In this document: piece after piece, positions 1 through 11,900 of the stretch
Position numbering within the stretch: the first letter of the stretch is position 1
How the letters are laid out: each line of letters begins with the position of its first letter
Assembly: GCA_905221605.1 (NCBI GenBank)
Contig: CAJNDS010002260.1
Location: forward strand, 1-64,000
Source of the DNA: Symbiodinium natans
Lineage: Eukaryota; Sar; Dinophyceae; Suessiales; Symbiodiniaceae
Direction: 5' to 3'
Length of the DNA: 64,000 bases
Translations under genes and position numbers: made by a program
The notes under the pieces: generated by a model
The model's database searches: none
What the model saw: only the letters and a program-made list of their open reading frames with translations
Told to the model about the DNA's origin: nothing

Positions 1-125
1 TTGTTGTTTTGCGGATGCGCCTCTTTACAGCGTCAGTTGCCGAGGTGGCAAGTCCAGTAGTGTCAGGGTAAGAAGGAATACGCGAAGACAAGCACAAAAC
101 CAAGCCACAGCCACACACCGACAGA

Positions 126-250
126 ATGCACTTGACACGATGCACTTGGCACAACGCACTTGGCACGATGCACTTGGCAAAATGCAACTTGGGCACAGTG
201 CACTGCACAATGCACTTGGCAAAATGCAACTTGGCACAACGCAGCACTGT
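126..250. repeat. Minisatellite of ATGCACTTGGCA units
   Basis: About ten imperfect copies of a 10-14 base unit close to ATGCACTTGGCA, some in the variant form AATGCAACTTGGCA. The open frames crossing it are low-complexity and not taken as coding. Confidence 0.7.
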
Positions 251-637
251 GTCGAGTGGCAGCTGGGAAGTTCAAGGAATGCACTGTTGCACTTTCATTT
301 ATTCAATATCACCGAAAAGATGTTTGAGGTTTGTCCAGGGATCTGGGTGGAAGACATATTCAACGCTGCACCCTCTGGGTGGCATGCGGAATTCTCTCAA
401 ACAGGGGAACCCCCCCCTTTTATTGACGCCTAACCTAAGTCATAGCACTTCTAACTAACTGGGGAGGGGGGGTCTCTCCTTCTAGTTGAGTCCCACTTTG
501 GGGAGTCGCTAGGCCTACCCACATTAAAACACGAGAGGTACGCTCTTGCGATGCTCATGAGATGCCATCTGGACTTGGCGATGACATATTTGAGGCCCAA
601 ATCATGCCTTCTGATGTTTCGGCGAATCGGTCGGGAG

Positions 638-916
638 CTACTCGTCGAGCTGAGGAGGATCAAGCAACTCCACGCGTCGTAAGCCATCAGGCAGTTCGGG
701 CAAATTCTCATCCTCCCTACTCTTTGGCTCACAGCCACGGCTCAGATCGAATTCCTCTGGATTCTGAACCATGTGGGCAAACTGCTCAATGGTCATCTCC
801 TTGTAATCGAAGTTTAACTTCTTGAGGAACGCGACTTCACCCTTCTGAGAGGTCCCCAAGCTTCCATTAAGCTTGGTCACAACCTCACTTCCCCGCTTCC
901 CGCAGATTCGCCCCAA
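638..916 (-). CDS. Exon-like fragment of an unknown gene
   Basis: An open frame of about 90 codons on the minus strand with well-mixed composition (for example EFDLSRGCEPKSRED and MTIEQFAHMVQNPEEFD). It is not recognised. It lies downstream, in transcription sense, of the frame at 1250-1990, and the two are separated by about 330 bases containing degenerate TTTAGGG sequence. They may be consecutive exons of one gene. The upstream end is probably a splice acceptor rather than a start codon, because no convincing Met is present. Confidence 0.4.
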   Translation of the reverse strand: MGRICGKRGSEVVTKLNGSLGTSQKGEVAFLKKLNFDYKEMTIEQFAHMVQNPEEFDLSRGCEPKSREDENLPELPDGLRRVELLDPPQLDE

Positions 917-1249
917 TGCCGAAGTTTCATACTACAGTGCTTTAATTGAAGGCTTAGGGTTTTTAGTCATCTCAACAGTAGCCCCGTCGGTCCTCATCTT
1001 CGTTAGACTCCTAAACCCAAGCCCCAGCCTCGCAGGACCCTGGACTCTAGGCCAAAAGCCAAGCAACGATGAGTTGGCAGCCTTCCTTATTCGCCTTGGT
1101 TTTAAGATGCAGCGGTCTCAACCTTTGGGGTTTAGGGTATAGGGGTGTAGGACCCTCAATGGTTTGGAGGTTTGTCAAAAGTTAGCATGAGAAGTGTTCA
1201 GCCCAGCCCAGAAATGATTTTTGCTTTTGAAGTTCTTAGTACGTGGAGT

Positions 1250-1990
1250 TTAGGCTTCAGGATCTGAGTGAACCCCAACTCTGCATTCATAAAAATGGCG
1301 TCGGGGAGCCTTGCATGTGATTGTTGCCCATATTGAGAACCAGGCGCACCCATGGCCTTTGGCCTTGTCCATATCGTCTTTGTAGAGGTAGGTGCAATGG
1401 CACCTCGTGGCACTTCCATGATGCTTCCCGTTCACGAACTTTAAATGCTTCCCATATCCTTTTGCTTTCTTGTCCGGCAAGAAGACGCACGAGGTGGCCA
1501 AGCCATTGTCCTCGAAGATCGCGTTCTTCACCAAGCAGTTCCATCCGGCTCCATGCACGCCAGGAAAGCTGACAATCACCTTCCGACCTTCCACAAAAGC
1601 CTGGAATCGCGAGCCGACTACAGGGATTTGCACCGAGCATGATTTCTCGTCCACCTTGGTGATTTCTTCGACGCTCACCTTTGTCGGTGTTCCCATCAAC
1701 TCCCGTAACTTGGTCTCTTCTTTCTTCTTGATGACCTTGTCGTCAATCTTCTTCTTGATGGCCTTGTCGTCAATGACGACCTCTTCGGCGTCTGCGCCCG
1801 CCGGAGCAGCACAACAGCTCAAGAATGTCGACTGCTTCTCAAACAGAGCCTTCCAAATGGAAGACCAAGTTCCCTCTTCGATTTTGGTTTTGTCAGGCAC
1901 ATCTGGCACAATTTCTTTCTTGGACATGCCCAAGCGGTGCAGGAACTCCCTTGCCCAGCTTTCTGCTTTCTGCTTTCCAGCCGTGCTGCA
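1250..1990 (-). CDS. Hypothetical protein exon, lysine-rich
   Basis: Open frame with a possible Met at 1927 (reading MSKKEIVPDVPDKTK). The frame stays open upstream through AESWAREFLHRL to about 1990, so the true exon is probably longer than the Met suggests. The middle has a repeated KKKIDDKVIKKKEE-like charged segment. The C-terminal 100 residues are mixed and Cys/His-containing (SATRCHCTYLYKDDMDK). I do not recognise a family, so no function is assigned. Coding status rests on an uninterrupted frame of over 220 codons with protein-like composition. Confidence 0.5.
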   Translation of the reverse strand, partial: CSTAGKQKAESWAREFLHRLGMSKKEIVPDVPDKTKIEEGTWSSIWKALFEKQSTFLSCCAAPAGADAEEVVIDDKAIKKKIDDKVIKKKEETKLRELMGTPTKVSVEEITKVDEKSCSVQIPVVGSRFQAFVEGRKVIVSFPGVHGAGWNCLVKNAIFEDNGLATSCVFLPDKKAKGYGKHLKFVNGKHHGSATRCHCTYLYKDDMDKAKGHGCAWFSIWATITCKAPRRHFYECRVGVHSDPEA

Positions 1991-3132
1991 GCAAAACTGC
2001 CAAAAAACAAGAGTCCGACAGAGTAGGCGTAGGGGAGAGCCTTCGTATCTTGGGCGATTTTAACTTTAACCCTTCGGGTTGAGACGCGGCGTAACGAGTC
2101 GATGTACAGTAGTTGTGGTGAACGTAGATGGCGATCGGTCTACGAAACTTCAGAACTACTGGTTCGGGGTTTGGCGTTTCAAGGTGTAGGGGCGCAAGGG
2201 GTTTTTACCTGCCTAACCTCAGTGGGAATCGGTAGCCAAACACTGGGACATTTGTGTGGATACTAGTAGGCTGAGGAGGAACCCGCTGACTCAGTCACAC
2301 AGAAAATCAGTACGGTAAGCCACATCATCAAGGGAGGGATTCAGGGTTTAGGGGGTTTAGGGACATTTGAGACTTGTGAGCTTGAACACGGATGACGGCC
2401 GCAAGCAAACAACGCCTGCAAGCACCTTCCACGATTCCGTGAACACACATACAGACACGGCCCACGCTGAAGCGCTTTTTTGGCGCACGTCCACATCCTG
2501 GCTTAGGTCGGCGAGCATTGCAGCATCCCGACCTTAGGCCATGCGAGTAACTGTCAGATAGCAAGTCAAGGTCAAGTGGCTGGGCTGCGAACTCCAAGAC
2601 AAGAAGAAGGCATCCTGATGCAACGGAAGCAGGAAAGCAGGCTCCCATTGGAGCCAGCAAAGGTAGCCGCGTACAGCAGACTCAGCAACACACCATGTAG
2701 GAGAGCAGCTGGAAGCGATCTGTCAATATTCGCCTTAGATGCCCACGATGACGGGTGCAGACCACTCAGAGGTCACGAGCTAGCACCACCTCAGCCACCG
2801 ACACGACGGTAGAATTTGACGAGATGGCAAACCTCATCCACAGGCCCAAGAACGGTCCAAGCTTCGGAAGAAACAAAATATGGCATTCAATCAGCCCATC
2901 CCACAGCCCAAAACAAAACATCTCCCCAAGGCAAATGCTGGGGATATCCTTCGTCAATCCAAAACCAAAAACGGAAACGAACCGCCAAAAACGCAAAACC
3001 GCTGCCCTCGCCAGCATGCCTAACGCTTGCGACTTTACGCTGCCCATGCAACCCATGCAAGCACCGAAGAAGTGAGATGACAAAAAACGGCGGCCTCATC
3101 AGCAGGTGATAGCATGGAGGCACAAACCTGAA

Positions 3133-3226
3133 ATTAGGGTTTAGGGTTTAGGGTTTAGGGTTTAGGGTTTAGGGTTTAGGGTTTAGGGTTTAGGGTTTAG
3201 GGTTTAGGGTTTAGGGTTTAGGGTTG
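3133..3226 (+). repeat. Interstitial TTTAGGG array
   Basis: Thirteen or so near-perfect tandem heptamers of the plant/dinoflagellate telomere type, internal to the sequence and flanked by unique DNA. Confidence 0.95.
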
Positions 3227-3227
3227 A

Positions 3228-3600
3228 GCAGAGCTTGCCATGCTGAGCAGGATCTGCAGCTGCTACCTGAACGCTCTGAAAGCAAAAGTGCGACCACGGC
3301 TTCGCTTTGATCTGGCACGGCGTTGCTATCTGGAATTGCACCATGCTCGCCTTTGCCATACTGCCTAGACCCATGTGGTGGGTTGCTAGTTTCACGAATA
3401 TTCGGTCTCAGGTGATTTTCTACCGATCCAGTCAACGGCGTGCTGTCACGTGAGAGTACGTAGGATTCATGGGCACCTCAAGTATGGACAGTCAACACGA
3501 AGGAGCCCTCAACCCATATGGCAGACGGGTCACAGGATAGCAAATGTCGTGTCCACATTGACAGTGACATCTTGCTCCTTGAGATGTCGGGTTCAGCTCG
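3228..3600 (-). CDS. Possible exon fragments, unknown gene
   Basis: Two minus-strand frames look protein-like: one around 3228-3395 (containing GLGSMAKASMVQFQ) and one around 3478-3600 (containing RAEPDISRSKMSLSMW and ending in a stop). Neither is recognised. They may belong to the gene ending at 3736 or to a separate one. Support is weak. Confidence 0.25.
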
Positions 3601-3735
3601 TGCAAGGACTATAGTTACAACATCATGATAATAATAATAATAATCATAACAATAAATAATGCATAATAACAATAATAAGAATAATACGTAACAATAATAC
3701 TAAAGCACTATGAGCACTCGAATGGCAGGGACCGT

Positions 3736-4435
3736 TTAGGTCGCTTCTCCAGCGGCGTCCTGTTCCGACAGGTCCATCTCTCCTTCGGGCAAGCTGTTCC
3801 ACCTGTCAAAATACCTCACAGGAGGAGAAGGCAGCCCAGCGTTCTGGTGCTTGGAGTAGGCATGAGTTCAGCTGCCCTGAGAAGCGTGCTCCTCCTGTTC
3901 GAAGTCGAAGTCTTCATCTTCGACATGAACCTGCAACACTGGAGTCACGTGTTTCGCAACTATACCGCGTCCGCGTGGATCTCGGTTAGGGTATCACTCA
4001 CTATTGACACTTTCCGCAACAAAGGCAGGATGGCTCGTCACTACAACGACATCCTTCCTCAAGCACTTATACACCGGAACGGGTGTGGACTGGACCGGTG
4101 TTCTGGTGTTCCCCGCAAGTAGCTCACACGATTGGCTTCAAGATATCATGAAATCGGCAAGTCAACGCACATCGCCGCACCACGGGGAGGTGCGCAACTG
4201 GGGTAGCATGAACCAGGGGTCCACTTCAGGCTACACTACTATCCCGCAGATGCAGCAATGCCTCTGCTGGGACGACGAAGGGACCGAGCTGTGTCTGAAT
4301 GAGCTCCTGAAGACTCTGCAGAATCTGCAGGCGCAAGAGACTTTATTTGCGACTGATGGCCTTCACGGTGTCCCTTTCCAGGTCCAAAACCTCAGCCCCC
4401 AAATCTGCAAGCAACAAAGAGGGTTTAGGGTTTAG
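3736..4435 (-). CDS. 3' part of an unknown minus-strand gene (several exons)
   Basis: Several minus-strand pieces read as protein. Around 4350-4435 is ADLGAEVLDLERDTVKAI. Around 4240-4320, after a TGCAG acceptor, is ILQSLQELIQTQLGPFVV. Around 3860-3945 is the acidic VLQVHVEDEDFDFEQEE. The terminal piece at about 3736-3850 is RYFDRWNSLPEGEMDLSEQ, ending AAGEAT and a stop at 3736. Plus-strand frames over the same bases look like shadows. The acidic tail and predicted helix suggest a soluble protein; the family is not recognised. Confidence 0.4.
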
Positions 4436-4478
4436 GGTTTAGGGTTTAGGGTTTAGGGTTTAGGGTTTAGGGTTTAGG
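4420..4478 (+). repeat. Interstitial TTTAGGG array
   Basis: About eight tandem TTTAGGG heptamers, immediately upstream (in transcription sense) of the last exons of the minus-strand gene at 3736-4435, so probably intronic. Confidence 0.9.
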
Positions 4479-4669
4479 GAACAGAAACATGCAAGGCTTC
4501 CCGGCCAGCCTTCACCGACCAAGATGGCCTGCACAAAGCACAAAAAGCGACTCCCCGCGCAAACGTGCCATGACGCGCCATGGGTCAGAGCGCTTTCCCT
4601 GAAAAATTTGCCAGAGGTGCTCAGCGAGACTTCCCCACAGGTTTTCGAACAAGGGAGCCCTGCCAGGAA

Positions 4670-4760
4670 GCAAGGGCACACGAACGGCACAGGAGCACAC
4701 AAGGGCACAAAAAAAGGGGCACACAAAGGGTACGCAAAGGGCACACGAAGGTGTACTCTT
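4670..4760. repeat. AAGGGCACAC minisatellite
   Basis: Short degenerate tandem repeat built on AAGGGCACAC / AAAGGGGCACAC. Frames across 4480-4870 are biased by it, and no gene is claimed there. Confidence 0.55.
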
Positions 4761-5070
4761 TGACTGTGGCACCGCACGAGACTTCCTGAGGACCCAGCCA
4801 AAAGACCAGAGGAAGGCGCACAGGAAGGAACAGATCCTGCAGGGTTTTTGGTGTGATCTAGCACACAAAAGTCAACTAAGTGAGCATCACCCGCTTGTCA
4901 CCTCAGCAGATCAAACATTCGTCTACGTATGGGCAGTTTCCAGGCCAACCTCATGGCACGAACAGCCCTGAGACCCAGGTTTGCAAAACACTGCAGCACC
5001 CTCCGAGTTTGAGACAAGCCAGATGAAGCCAGTGTGTCAGATGATGGGGGAACCACGCTCTTGGAGCGTG

Positions 5071-7341
5071 TCACCTCTTGACTGTTTTGACCTCATCTAC
5101 GTTAACAGCCTTTCGAGCGCAGCGCATCACTCGCCAGTCAGCGTCTGCAGCGAGGAGCACGGCATGCTTGTAATGCTTCTGCAAGCAATCAGGGCTCAAG
5201 GCACACAGGCACTTAGCCACCGCCAGCCGGACTGCCCAATGTGGATCAATGCTGAGGGATAGAAGGAATGTCAAGTCCTTGTCACCAAGCTGCTTCAGTA
5301 CCTCCGGCTTTGACAGTGCCTCCGTTGCATTGCAGCGGAGGGTTGGATCCTCGTCTGCGAGCAGCGCCAGGTGTTGCGCAGCTGATTCCGTGCCCAAGCG
5401 TTCCATTGTGGCCGCAGCTGCTCGCCTGACACACTGAAGCTTATGCTGCAATAACTCCGTCACAACCTCACTGGCAGCTGCAGCGGACGGCCCGCGCAAA
5501 GCACCAACCACCTCTACTGCCATCTTGCGTACAGCTTCAGAGGCGTCTCCCAAGGATCGAGCCAGCTTCACGGCAGAAGGCTCTGTAAGTGATAGTGCTT
5601 GCTCCTCCTTCAACTTTCGCATTGCTGCCACGCGTGTTTCTTCGCAAGGGTCATCGAGGACGCTCAGCCAAGCCAGGACAGCTTCTGGCGCAGCACTTGC
5701 TGAGGCATCGGTCAGTGACCGCACTGGCTCTGCCTGCTTTCTGAGACGGTGTATGACCGAAGCCACGGCGCACCGGGTATCAGCAAGCTCCGATTGGAGA
5801 AGTGGCTCCAGATGAGGGATCAGGGCCTGAAGTCGAAGAACGCCTTCCTTGTGACTCTCTTCCCCATTGCTGACCTTGAAGTCCAACAGCGTGCGTTCTG
5901 CAACCTTGCGGGCATCCGCGTCCGTGCTGCAGAGCTGTTGCGCTGCATGGGCCACAGCACTGGCAGCGGCTTGGGCCCCGTTTCCCATGTTCAGCCCTAA
6001 GCTTGCAAGTGCTGCACCCGCTGCCTTGCGCACAGAGGGGTCTGAATCCGCCAGCAGCTTGGCCACGTCAGCCGCAGAATCGATAGATCTCAGCCTTCCG
6101 AGTGCCTGAACGGCCAGTGTGCGCAGCCGAGCATCGTGAGCGGTCGTGAGCAGGCACAGGGCTCTGTGATGTTCCGGCTTGGCAAGAGTCTCCAGTTTGC
6201 CCGTGAGCTCTGCAGCCACCCTTTTCAGGTGGGAAGAGATTCCGTCCGTGTTTTTGTCGGCCATCCATTCCAACAGCTTCGGAGACTGTTCCAGCAAGTC
6301 CTCTCGCGGCAGCAAGCTCATGTCCTCTGCCTCCTTTAAGCGAGCGGCAGATTGCTCAACCCAGAAGTCGTGAAGACCGGGCTGCTTCTGGCTGACTGAT
6401 CCTGACCCTGCATTGACTTCAGCAGCGAAGGCCAAGGAATCGCGCATCCGTCGTCTTGCCCGCCGCTTGAGCGCCTGAGCCTCGTGCCGGCTCGTGGATT
6501 CTAAGGCCTGCCGGGAGTGCTCTATCTCGGTGATCTGTTTGTCTGGCAGCAGATCCAACCATTGCAGCTGCATCTTCTGCAGCTCATTCTGTTGATCCTG
6601 AAGTTCTCGCTCCTTCTCCTCCTGCTCTTGCTGCCATCTAGCTACTTCGTGTGCTTTCTGCTGGGCCTGCTGCACGAGATCTGCGAAGTACGCAGAGCCC
6701 GGGACCTTCGAAAGCGCACTCTCCGCACTCCCCAGAAGCTCAAGCAGGAGGTCCTCGGCGACCCTCAAATCTGTGTTTGGCCGCATGTCTTGACTGGCTG
6801 TTGCAGTGCTTAGTGAAGCACTCAGCGCTGCGGCAACCTCTTCGCAAGCATATCTTTTTAGAGCACCCCTTGCAGCAGCCCTTACTTCAGCGTGTGGATC
6901 ACAGACACATATGTCTGCAACAGCTGGAGTCAGATCGGAAGATGGGGCCTCCTGTCTCTGCAGTGCATCAAGAGCACCTTTTCGCAGCCTCCAGTCATCA
7001 CTTTGCAACAACTGCAGGACTCGCTTGTCTTCACCTATTGCACCAGCTTCCGCAGCTTCCGCTGAGGCGGCAAGGGTCCTTCGAATGAGCTGCCGGGCAG
7101 ACTCGTCCGAGGATTCGAGTGCGGCCCTGATCTCGGGAGCACCGGCCAACTGCGGAGCACCCTTGAGGCTCAGAGCAGAGGCAGCGCCAAGCTTTAAGCG
7201 CCAGTCCGTGCTCTCGAGCCAAACTGGGAGATCTTCCCCAGGTTTCCCCACAGCCAAGTCTTCGGCCTCGCTCTGGGAGATGATGCGGTTTCGCATCAGC
7301 TCGCGCCCGGCCATCGTCAGCGGCGTCTGAGCTTGCGCCAT
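5071..7341 (-). CDS. HEAT-repeat protein with central coiled coil
   Basis: Uninterrupted frame of 756 codons from the Met at 7341 (MAQAQTPLTMAGREL). The frame is open for 64 more codons upstream without another ATG. The protein is built of about 40-residue alpha-helical repeats of HEAT/armadillo type. Recurrent units begin with D-x-DWRL, for example STDWRLKLGAASAL, SDDWRLRKGALDAL, DPHWAVRLAVAKCL and DADWRVMRCARKAV, and others carry the HEAT signature DPxxxVRxxA. A charged coiled coil (QQEQEEKERELQDQQNELQ) sits near residues 240-300. No catalytic motif is seen, so it is probably a scaffold or adaptor. It has no visible introns, unlike most other genes here, perhaps because it is a retrocopy or an intron-poor gene. 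Confidence 0.85.
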   Translation of the reverse strand: MAQAQTPLTMAGRELMRNRIISQSEAEDLAVGKPGEDLPVWLESTDWRLKLGAASALSLKGAPQLAGAPEIRAALESSDESARQLIRRTLAASAEAAEAGAIGEDKRVLQLLQSDDWRLRKGALDALQRQEAPSSDLTPAVADICVCDPHAEVRAAARGALKRYACEEVAAALSASLSTATASQDMRPNTDLRVAEDLLLELLGSAESALSKVPGSAYFADLVQQAQQKAHEVARWQQEQEEKERELQDQQNELQKMQLQWLDLLPDKQITEIEHSRQALESTSRHEAQALKRRARRRMRDSLAFAAEVNAGSGSVSQKQPGLHDFWVEQSAARLKEAEDMSLLPREDLLEQSPKLLEWMADKNTDGISSHLKRVAAELTGKLETLAKPEHHRALCLLTTAHDARLRTLAVQALGRLRSIDSAADVAKLLADSDPSVRKAAGAALASLGLNMGNGAQAAASAVAHAAQQLCSTDADARKVAERTLLDFKVSNGEESHKEGVLRLQALIPHLEPLLQSELADTRCAVASVIHRLRKQAEPVRSLTDASASAAPEAVLAWLSVLDDPCEETRVAAMRKLKEEQALSLTEPSAVKLARSLGDASEAVRKMAVEVVGALRGPSAAAASEVVTELLQHKLQCVRRAAAATMERLGTESAAQHLALLADEDPTLRCNATEALSKPEVLKQLGDKDLTFLLSLSIDPHWAVRLAVAKCLCALSPDCLQKHYKHAVLLAADADWRVMRCARKAVNVDEVKTVKR

Positions 7342-7648
7342 GGCTTGGCAAGGATTCGGAGAGGACCCCCGGAAGACAGAGACAACTGCAACCAGCTTAC
7401 CCGAGGGCCCCTTATGCCTGCGTACGCTGAGAGTGCCAAGAACCTTCACGATGTCCGTACCGCGCGTGGATGCACATGGAATCACATGTCTTCTTTGTTG
7501 CCGCTGGATACAGCAAGATTCAAGGAAGGCCAAGGAAACGCAAAGAGAAAGTACACCCCCTGCACTTCTCGTGACGAGGCGGAGAGGATGCCAGAGGTCA
7601 ACCCAAAAAAACCGAAATCAAGCCCAAGTGTGCTGCTTTCCGGTCCCC

Positions 7649-7654
<6 letters not shown>

Positions 7655-7682
<28 letters not shown>

Positions 7683-7860
7683 ACCCCAAAACCCCAAACC
7701 CTGAACCCACGGAGCGAACCTGGAAGGCAACCTCGAAGGCTTCGAGCCGTCCTAGCGCCCAGGCTGTGAGAGTCACTGTAGTCAGCTCTCTGACGTATAG
7801 GGCTTAGGGTTTAGGGATTAGGGTTTAGTGTTTAAGGCTTTTAATTTAGGGTTTACCCTT
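7655..7860. repeat. Degenerate CCCTAAA/TTTAGGG patches
   Basis: CAACCCT-type repeats at about 7655-7700 and TTTAGGG-type repeats at 7800-7855, lying upstream of the HEAT gene. No gene is supported in this stretch. Confidence 0.6.
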
Positions 7861-8225
7861 TGAGGGTACCCCCCTTTGCCAGCCTAACTATGAGAGGCAG
7901 AATTTCGACAGGTACCAAAAATGGGCCCTGTCATTGGAGAACGTACCATGAAACTTCGATTCAGCCAAGACGCCCAAGTACATTTGGCTCAGGCTGTCAT
8001 TGAAGGCAATGTTGACCTGAGGTCAGGCGTATCCTCCCAACCACTAACCACTTGCTGCTCAATGGCCCTCCTAAGCCAGGTGCCCCAAAGGAGGTCGGGA
8101 CAGGACTGAGGGGACGAAGGCGCAGAAGTAGCTTGTTCCTGGCACACACGGCATGCATCCTGACCGCTCAGGAAAACTCGTTGCAAACAGGGCTGCCCGG
8201 CAAACATGGAAAACCACCTCCATCG

Positions 8226-8561
8226 TCACCGTCCTACGAGCCAGTTGACAGCCGTCGTGCTACTGAAGTTGCAACATGCGACAAACTCTTTCAGGCGAGG
8301 AGCCACCACCAACCCGCCATCAGCTGCAATGAACCTGTAAATGCATTGGCCAAGGCAACATGCCGTATGTTGTTTGTGCGCGGCCGGCCATTTCGCAGCA
8401 AGCTCATGTTTCAGCACAGTCAACACCATTCGGCTTGTTACACCGAAGGAAACATTAGCTTCCATGCTCACTGTTTCAAGCCAATGGGAGGATGCTTTTC
8501 GTGCTCCCTTTGCAGCAAAGTGGCGGGATTCGAATGGGCTCAATTGGGACGTAGTGCTCAC
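8226..8561 (-). CDS. Possible degenerate PPR exon
   Basis: Minus-strand frame with the segment AAKGARKASSHWLETVSM, which resembles the helix-turn-helix spacing of PPR repeats (A..G....A..WL..M). The rest is not clearly repeat-like. A plus-strand frame of 196 codons overlaps it, and I cannot exclude that neither is coding. Confidence 0.25.
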   Translation of the reverse strand: MSTTSQLSPFESRHFAAKGARKASSHWLETVSMEANVSFGVTSRMVLTVLKHELAAKWPAAHKQHTACCLGQCIYRFIAADGGLVVAPRLKEFVACCNFSSTTAVNWLVGR

Positions 8562-8944
8562 TTGATGAAAATGTCCTTACGGTTCGGGCAGTTTGCGGCT
8601 CAAAGCGTGATCATGACCTACAAGTTCGGCGCATCCATCTGACTGAGATACAGCAACTCCAGTGAGAAGAGCTGACGCGGGCATTCCAGGCAGCTGAAAT
8701 CCTCGCCGCAGGGGCTTTTAAACTCTCGCTTGCAAAGGAACCCAAGCCAACCTCCGACGTCATGTCTGCAGCGGGTTCGTACTGCCTCGGAAGTATGTTG
8801 GACACCGGTGGTGGGCTTCGGCATAATGTGGCCACACGACACTAAGTGCCCTGCAACGTGAAGGGCAAACGAATGCTCGATGGAGAGGCCTGCAATCCGC
8901 TATGAGTACACTGAGTACACGAGCGATCGATGCATGATATGTAT

Positions 8945-11900
8945 AAGATGTATATATATATATATAAGAAATACTATTAATACGATTACTACTAATCATA
9001 GTACTAATGCTATTAATACTTTTCATATTATTTATACTATAGATAATATTGATAGCATTAATAATATTAATAGTATTATTTTTATAAGTACTATTAATAT
9101 TTTGAATACTTTGATTACTATATTCATACTACTTTTACTAGTAATGGTATTAATATTTTAAATACTAGTAATATTATTAATACTATTCGTACTATATTAA
9201 TACTACGAATACTCCCAATATGATTTATAGTATTAATATTATAATAAGAAAGATTATGTATATTATTAATACTATACCCCCCCCCCCCCCCCCCCAGAGA
9301 ATATTCACATAGACCCTAAAGGTCCTACGTACAAAGCCCTATAGGGCTCTACAAGTTCAAAGGCTTAACCTATAGGGCTCGAAAAGGTTCAAATGCATAT
9401 AAAGTTTAGAATTTAAGCCTCAGGCTTAGGCATTTAAGCCCTTCAAACCTAAAGGGTTTAAAGGCTTAGGGTTTTTCAGGGTTTATCTCTAAAGCCCGAC
9501 ATGGGGTTGAACATGCCTTAGAGTCGAACTTAAAGGTTTAAGGCTTAGAAGGCTTGAGTCTCCGCCCTAAAGCTTAATTCATGCTATTAATACGATACTA
9601 CTAATCATAGTATTATTAGTACTTTTCATATTATTTATACTATTGATAATATTGATAGCATTAATAATATTAATAGTATTATTTTTATAAGTACTATTAA
9701 TATTTTGAATACGTTGATTACTATATTCATACTACTTTTACTAGTAATGGTATTAATATTTTAAATACTAGTAATATTACTAATACTATTAGTGCTATAT
9801 TAATACTACGAATACTCCCAATATGATTAATAGTAATAATATTATAATCATAAAGATTATGTGTATTATTAATACTATACCCCCCCCCCCCCCTCCAGAG
9901 AATATTCACATAGACCCTAATTAAAGGTCCTACGCACAAAGCCCTATAGGGCTCTACAAGTTCAAAGGCTTAAACCCTATAGGGCTCGAAAAGGTTCAAA
10001 GGTTTAAACCCTAAAGGCCTATAGGCGCTGAAGGTATAAATGCCCAGACTCTTAGGTTTAAATGCATTTAAAGTTTAGGAATTTAAGCCTCAGGCTTAGG
10101 CATTTAAGCCTTCAAACCCTAAAGGGTTTAAAGGCTTAGGGTTTTTCAGGGTTTATCTCTAAAGCCCTGACATGGGGTTGAACCCTGCCTATAGAGTTCG
10201 AACCTTAAAGGTTTAAGGCTTAGAAGGCTTGAGGCGTCAGCCCCTAAAGCTTAATTCATGCTACTAATACGATTACTACTAATCATAGTATTAATTCTAT
10301 TAGTACTTTTCATATTATTTATACTATTGATAATATTGATAGCATTAATAATATTAATAGTATTATTTGTATAAGTACTATTAATATTTTGAATACTTTG
10401 ATTACTATATTCATACTACTTTTACTAGTAATGGTATTAATATTTTAAATACTAGTAATATTATTAATACTATTAGTGCTATATTAATACTACGAATACT
10501 CCCAATATGATTAATAGTAATAATATTATAATCATAAAGATTATGTGTATTATTAATACTATACCCCCCCCCCTCCAGAGAATATTCACATAGACCCTAA
10601 AGGTCCTACGTACAAAGCCCTATAGGGCTCTACAAGTTCAAAGGCTTAAACCCTATAGGGCTCGAAAAGGTTCAAAGGTTTAAACCCTAAAGGCCTATAG
10701 GCGCTGAAGGTATAAATGCCCAGACTCTTAGGTTTAAATGCATTTAAAGTTTAGGAATTTAAGCCTCAGGCTTAGGCATTTAAGCCTTCAAACCCTAAAG
10801 GGTTTAAAGGCTTAGGGTTTTTCAGGGTTTATCTCTAAAGCCCTGACATGGGGTTGAACCCTGCCTATAGAGTTCGAACCTTAAAGGTTTAAGGCTTAGA
10901 AGGCTTGAGGCGTCAGCCCCTAAAGCTTAATTCATGCTATTAATACGATTACTACTAATCATAGTATTAATTCTATTAGTACTTTTCATATTATTTATAC
11001 TATTGATAATATTGATAGCACTAATAATATTAATAGTACTATTTTTATACGTACTATTAATATTTTGAATACTTTGATTACTATATTCATACTACTTTTA
11101 CTAGTAATGGTATTAATATTTTAAATACTAGTAATATTATTAATACTATTAGTGCTATATTAATACTACGAATACTCCCAATATGATTAATAGTAATAAT
11201 ATTATAATCATAAAGATTATGTGTATTATTAATACTATACCCCCCCCCCCTCCAGAGAATATTCACATAGACCCTAAAGGTCCTACGTACAAAGCCCTAT
11301 AGGGCTCTACAAGTTCAAAGGCTTAAACCCTATAGGGCTCGAAAAGGTTCAAAGGTTTAAACCCTAAAGGCCTATAGGCGCTGAAGGTATAAATGCCCAG
11401 ACTCTTAGGTTTAAATGCATATAAAGTTTAGGAATTTAAGCCTCAGGCTTAGGCATTTAAGCCTTCAAACCCTGGGTTTAAAGGCTTAGGGTTTTTCAGG
11501 GTTTATCTCTAAAGCCCTGACATGGGGTTGAGCCCTGCCTATAGAGTTCGAACCTTAAAGGTTTAAGGCTTAGAAGGCTTGAGGCGTCAGCCCTAAAGCT
11601 TAATTCATGCTATTAATACGATTACTACTAATCATAGTATTAATTCTATTAGTACTTTTCATATTATTTATACTATTGATAATATTGATAGCATTAATAA
11701 TATTAATAGTATTATTTTTATAAGTACTATTAATATTTTGAATACTTCGATTACTATATTCATACTACTTTTACTAGTAATGGTATTAATATTTTAAATA
11801 CTAGGAATATTATTAATACTATTAGTGCTATATTAATACTACGAATACTCCCAATATGATTAATAGTATTAATATATTATAATCATAAAGATTATGTATA

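Noticed and set aside
126-250. Short direct repeats as a CRISPR array
   Set aside because: No spacers; units are contiguous minisatellite copies, in a eukaryotic context.
3133-3226. TTTAGGG array as a true chromosome end
   Set aside because: It is internal, short, and one of many similar arrays in both orientations with unique sequence on both sides.
4004-4435. Plus-strand frame of 143 codons
   Set aside because: The minus strand gives better protein-like pieces and a proper terminal exon at 3,736-3,850.
8052-8642. Plus-strand frame of 196 codons
   Set aside because: No domain recognised, overlaps an equally plausible minus-strand frame, and has no splice or start context.
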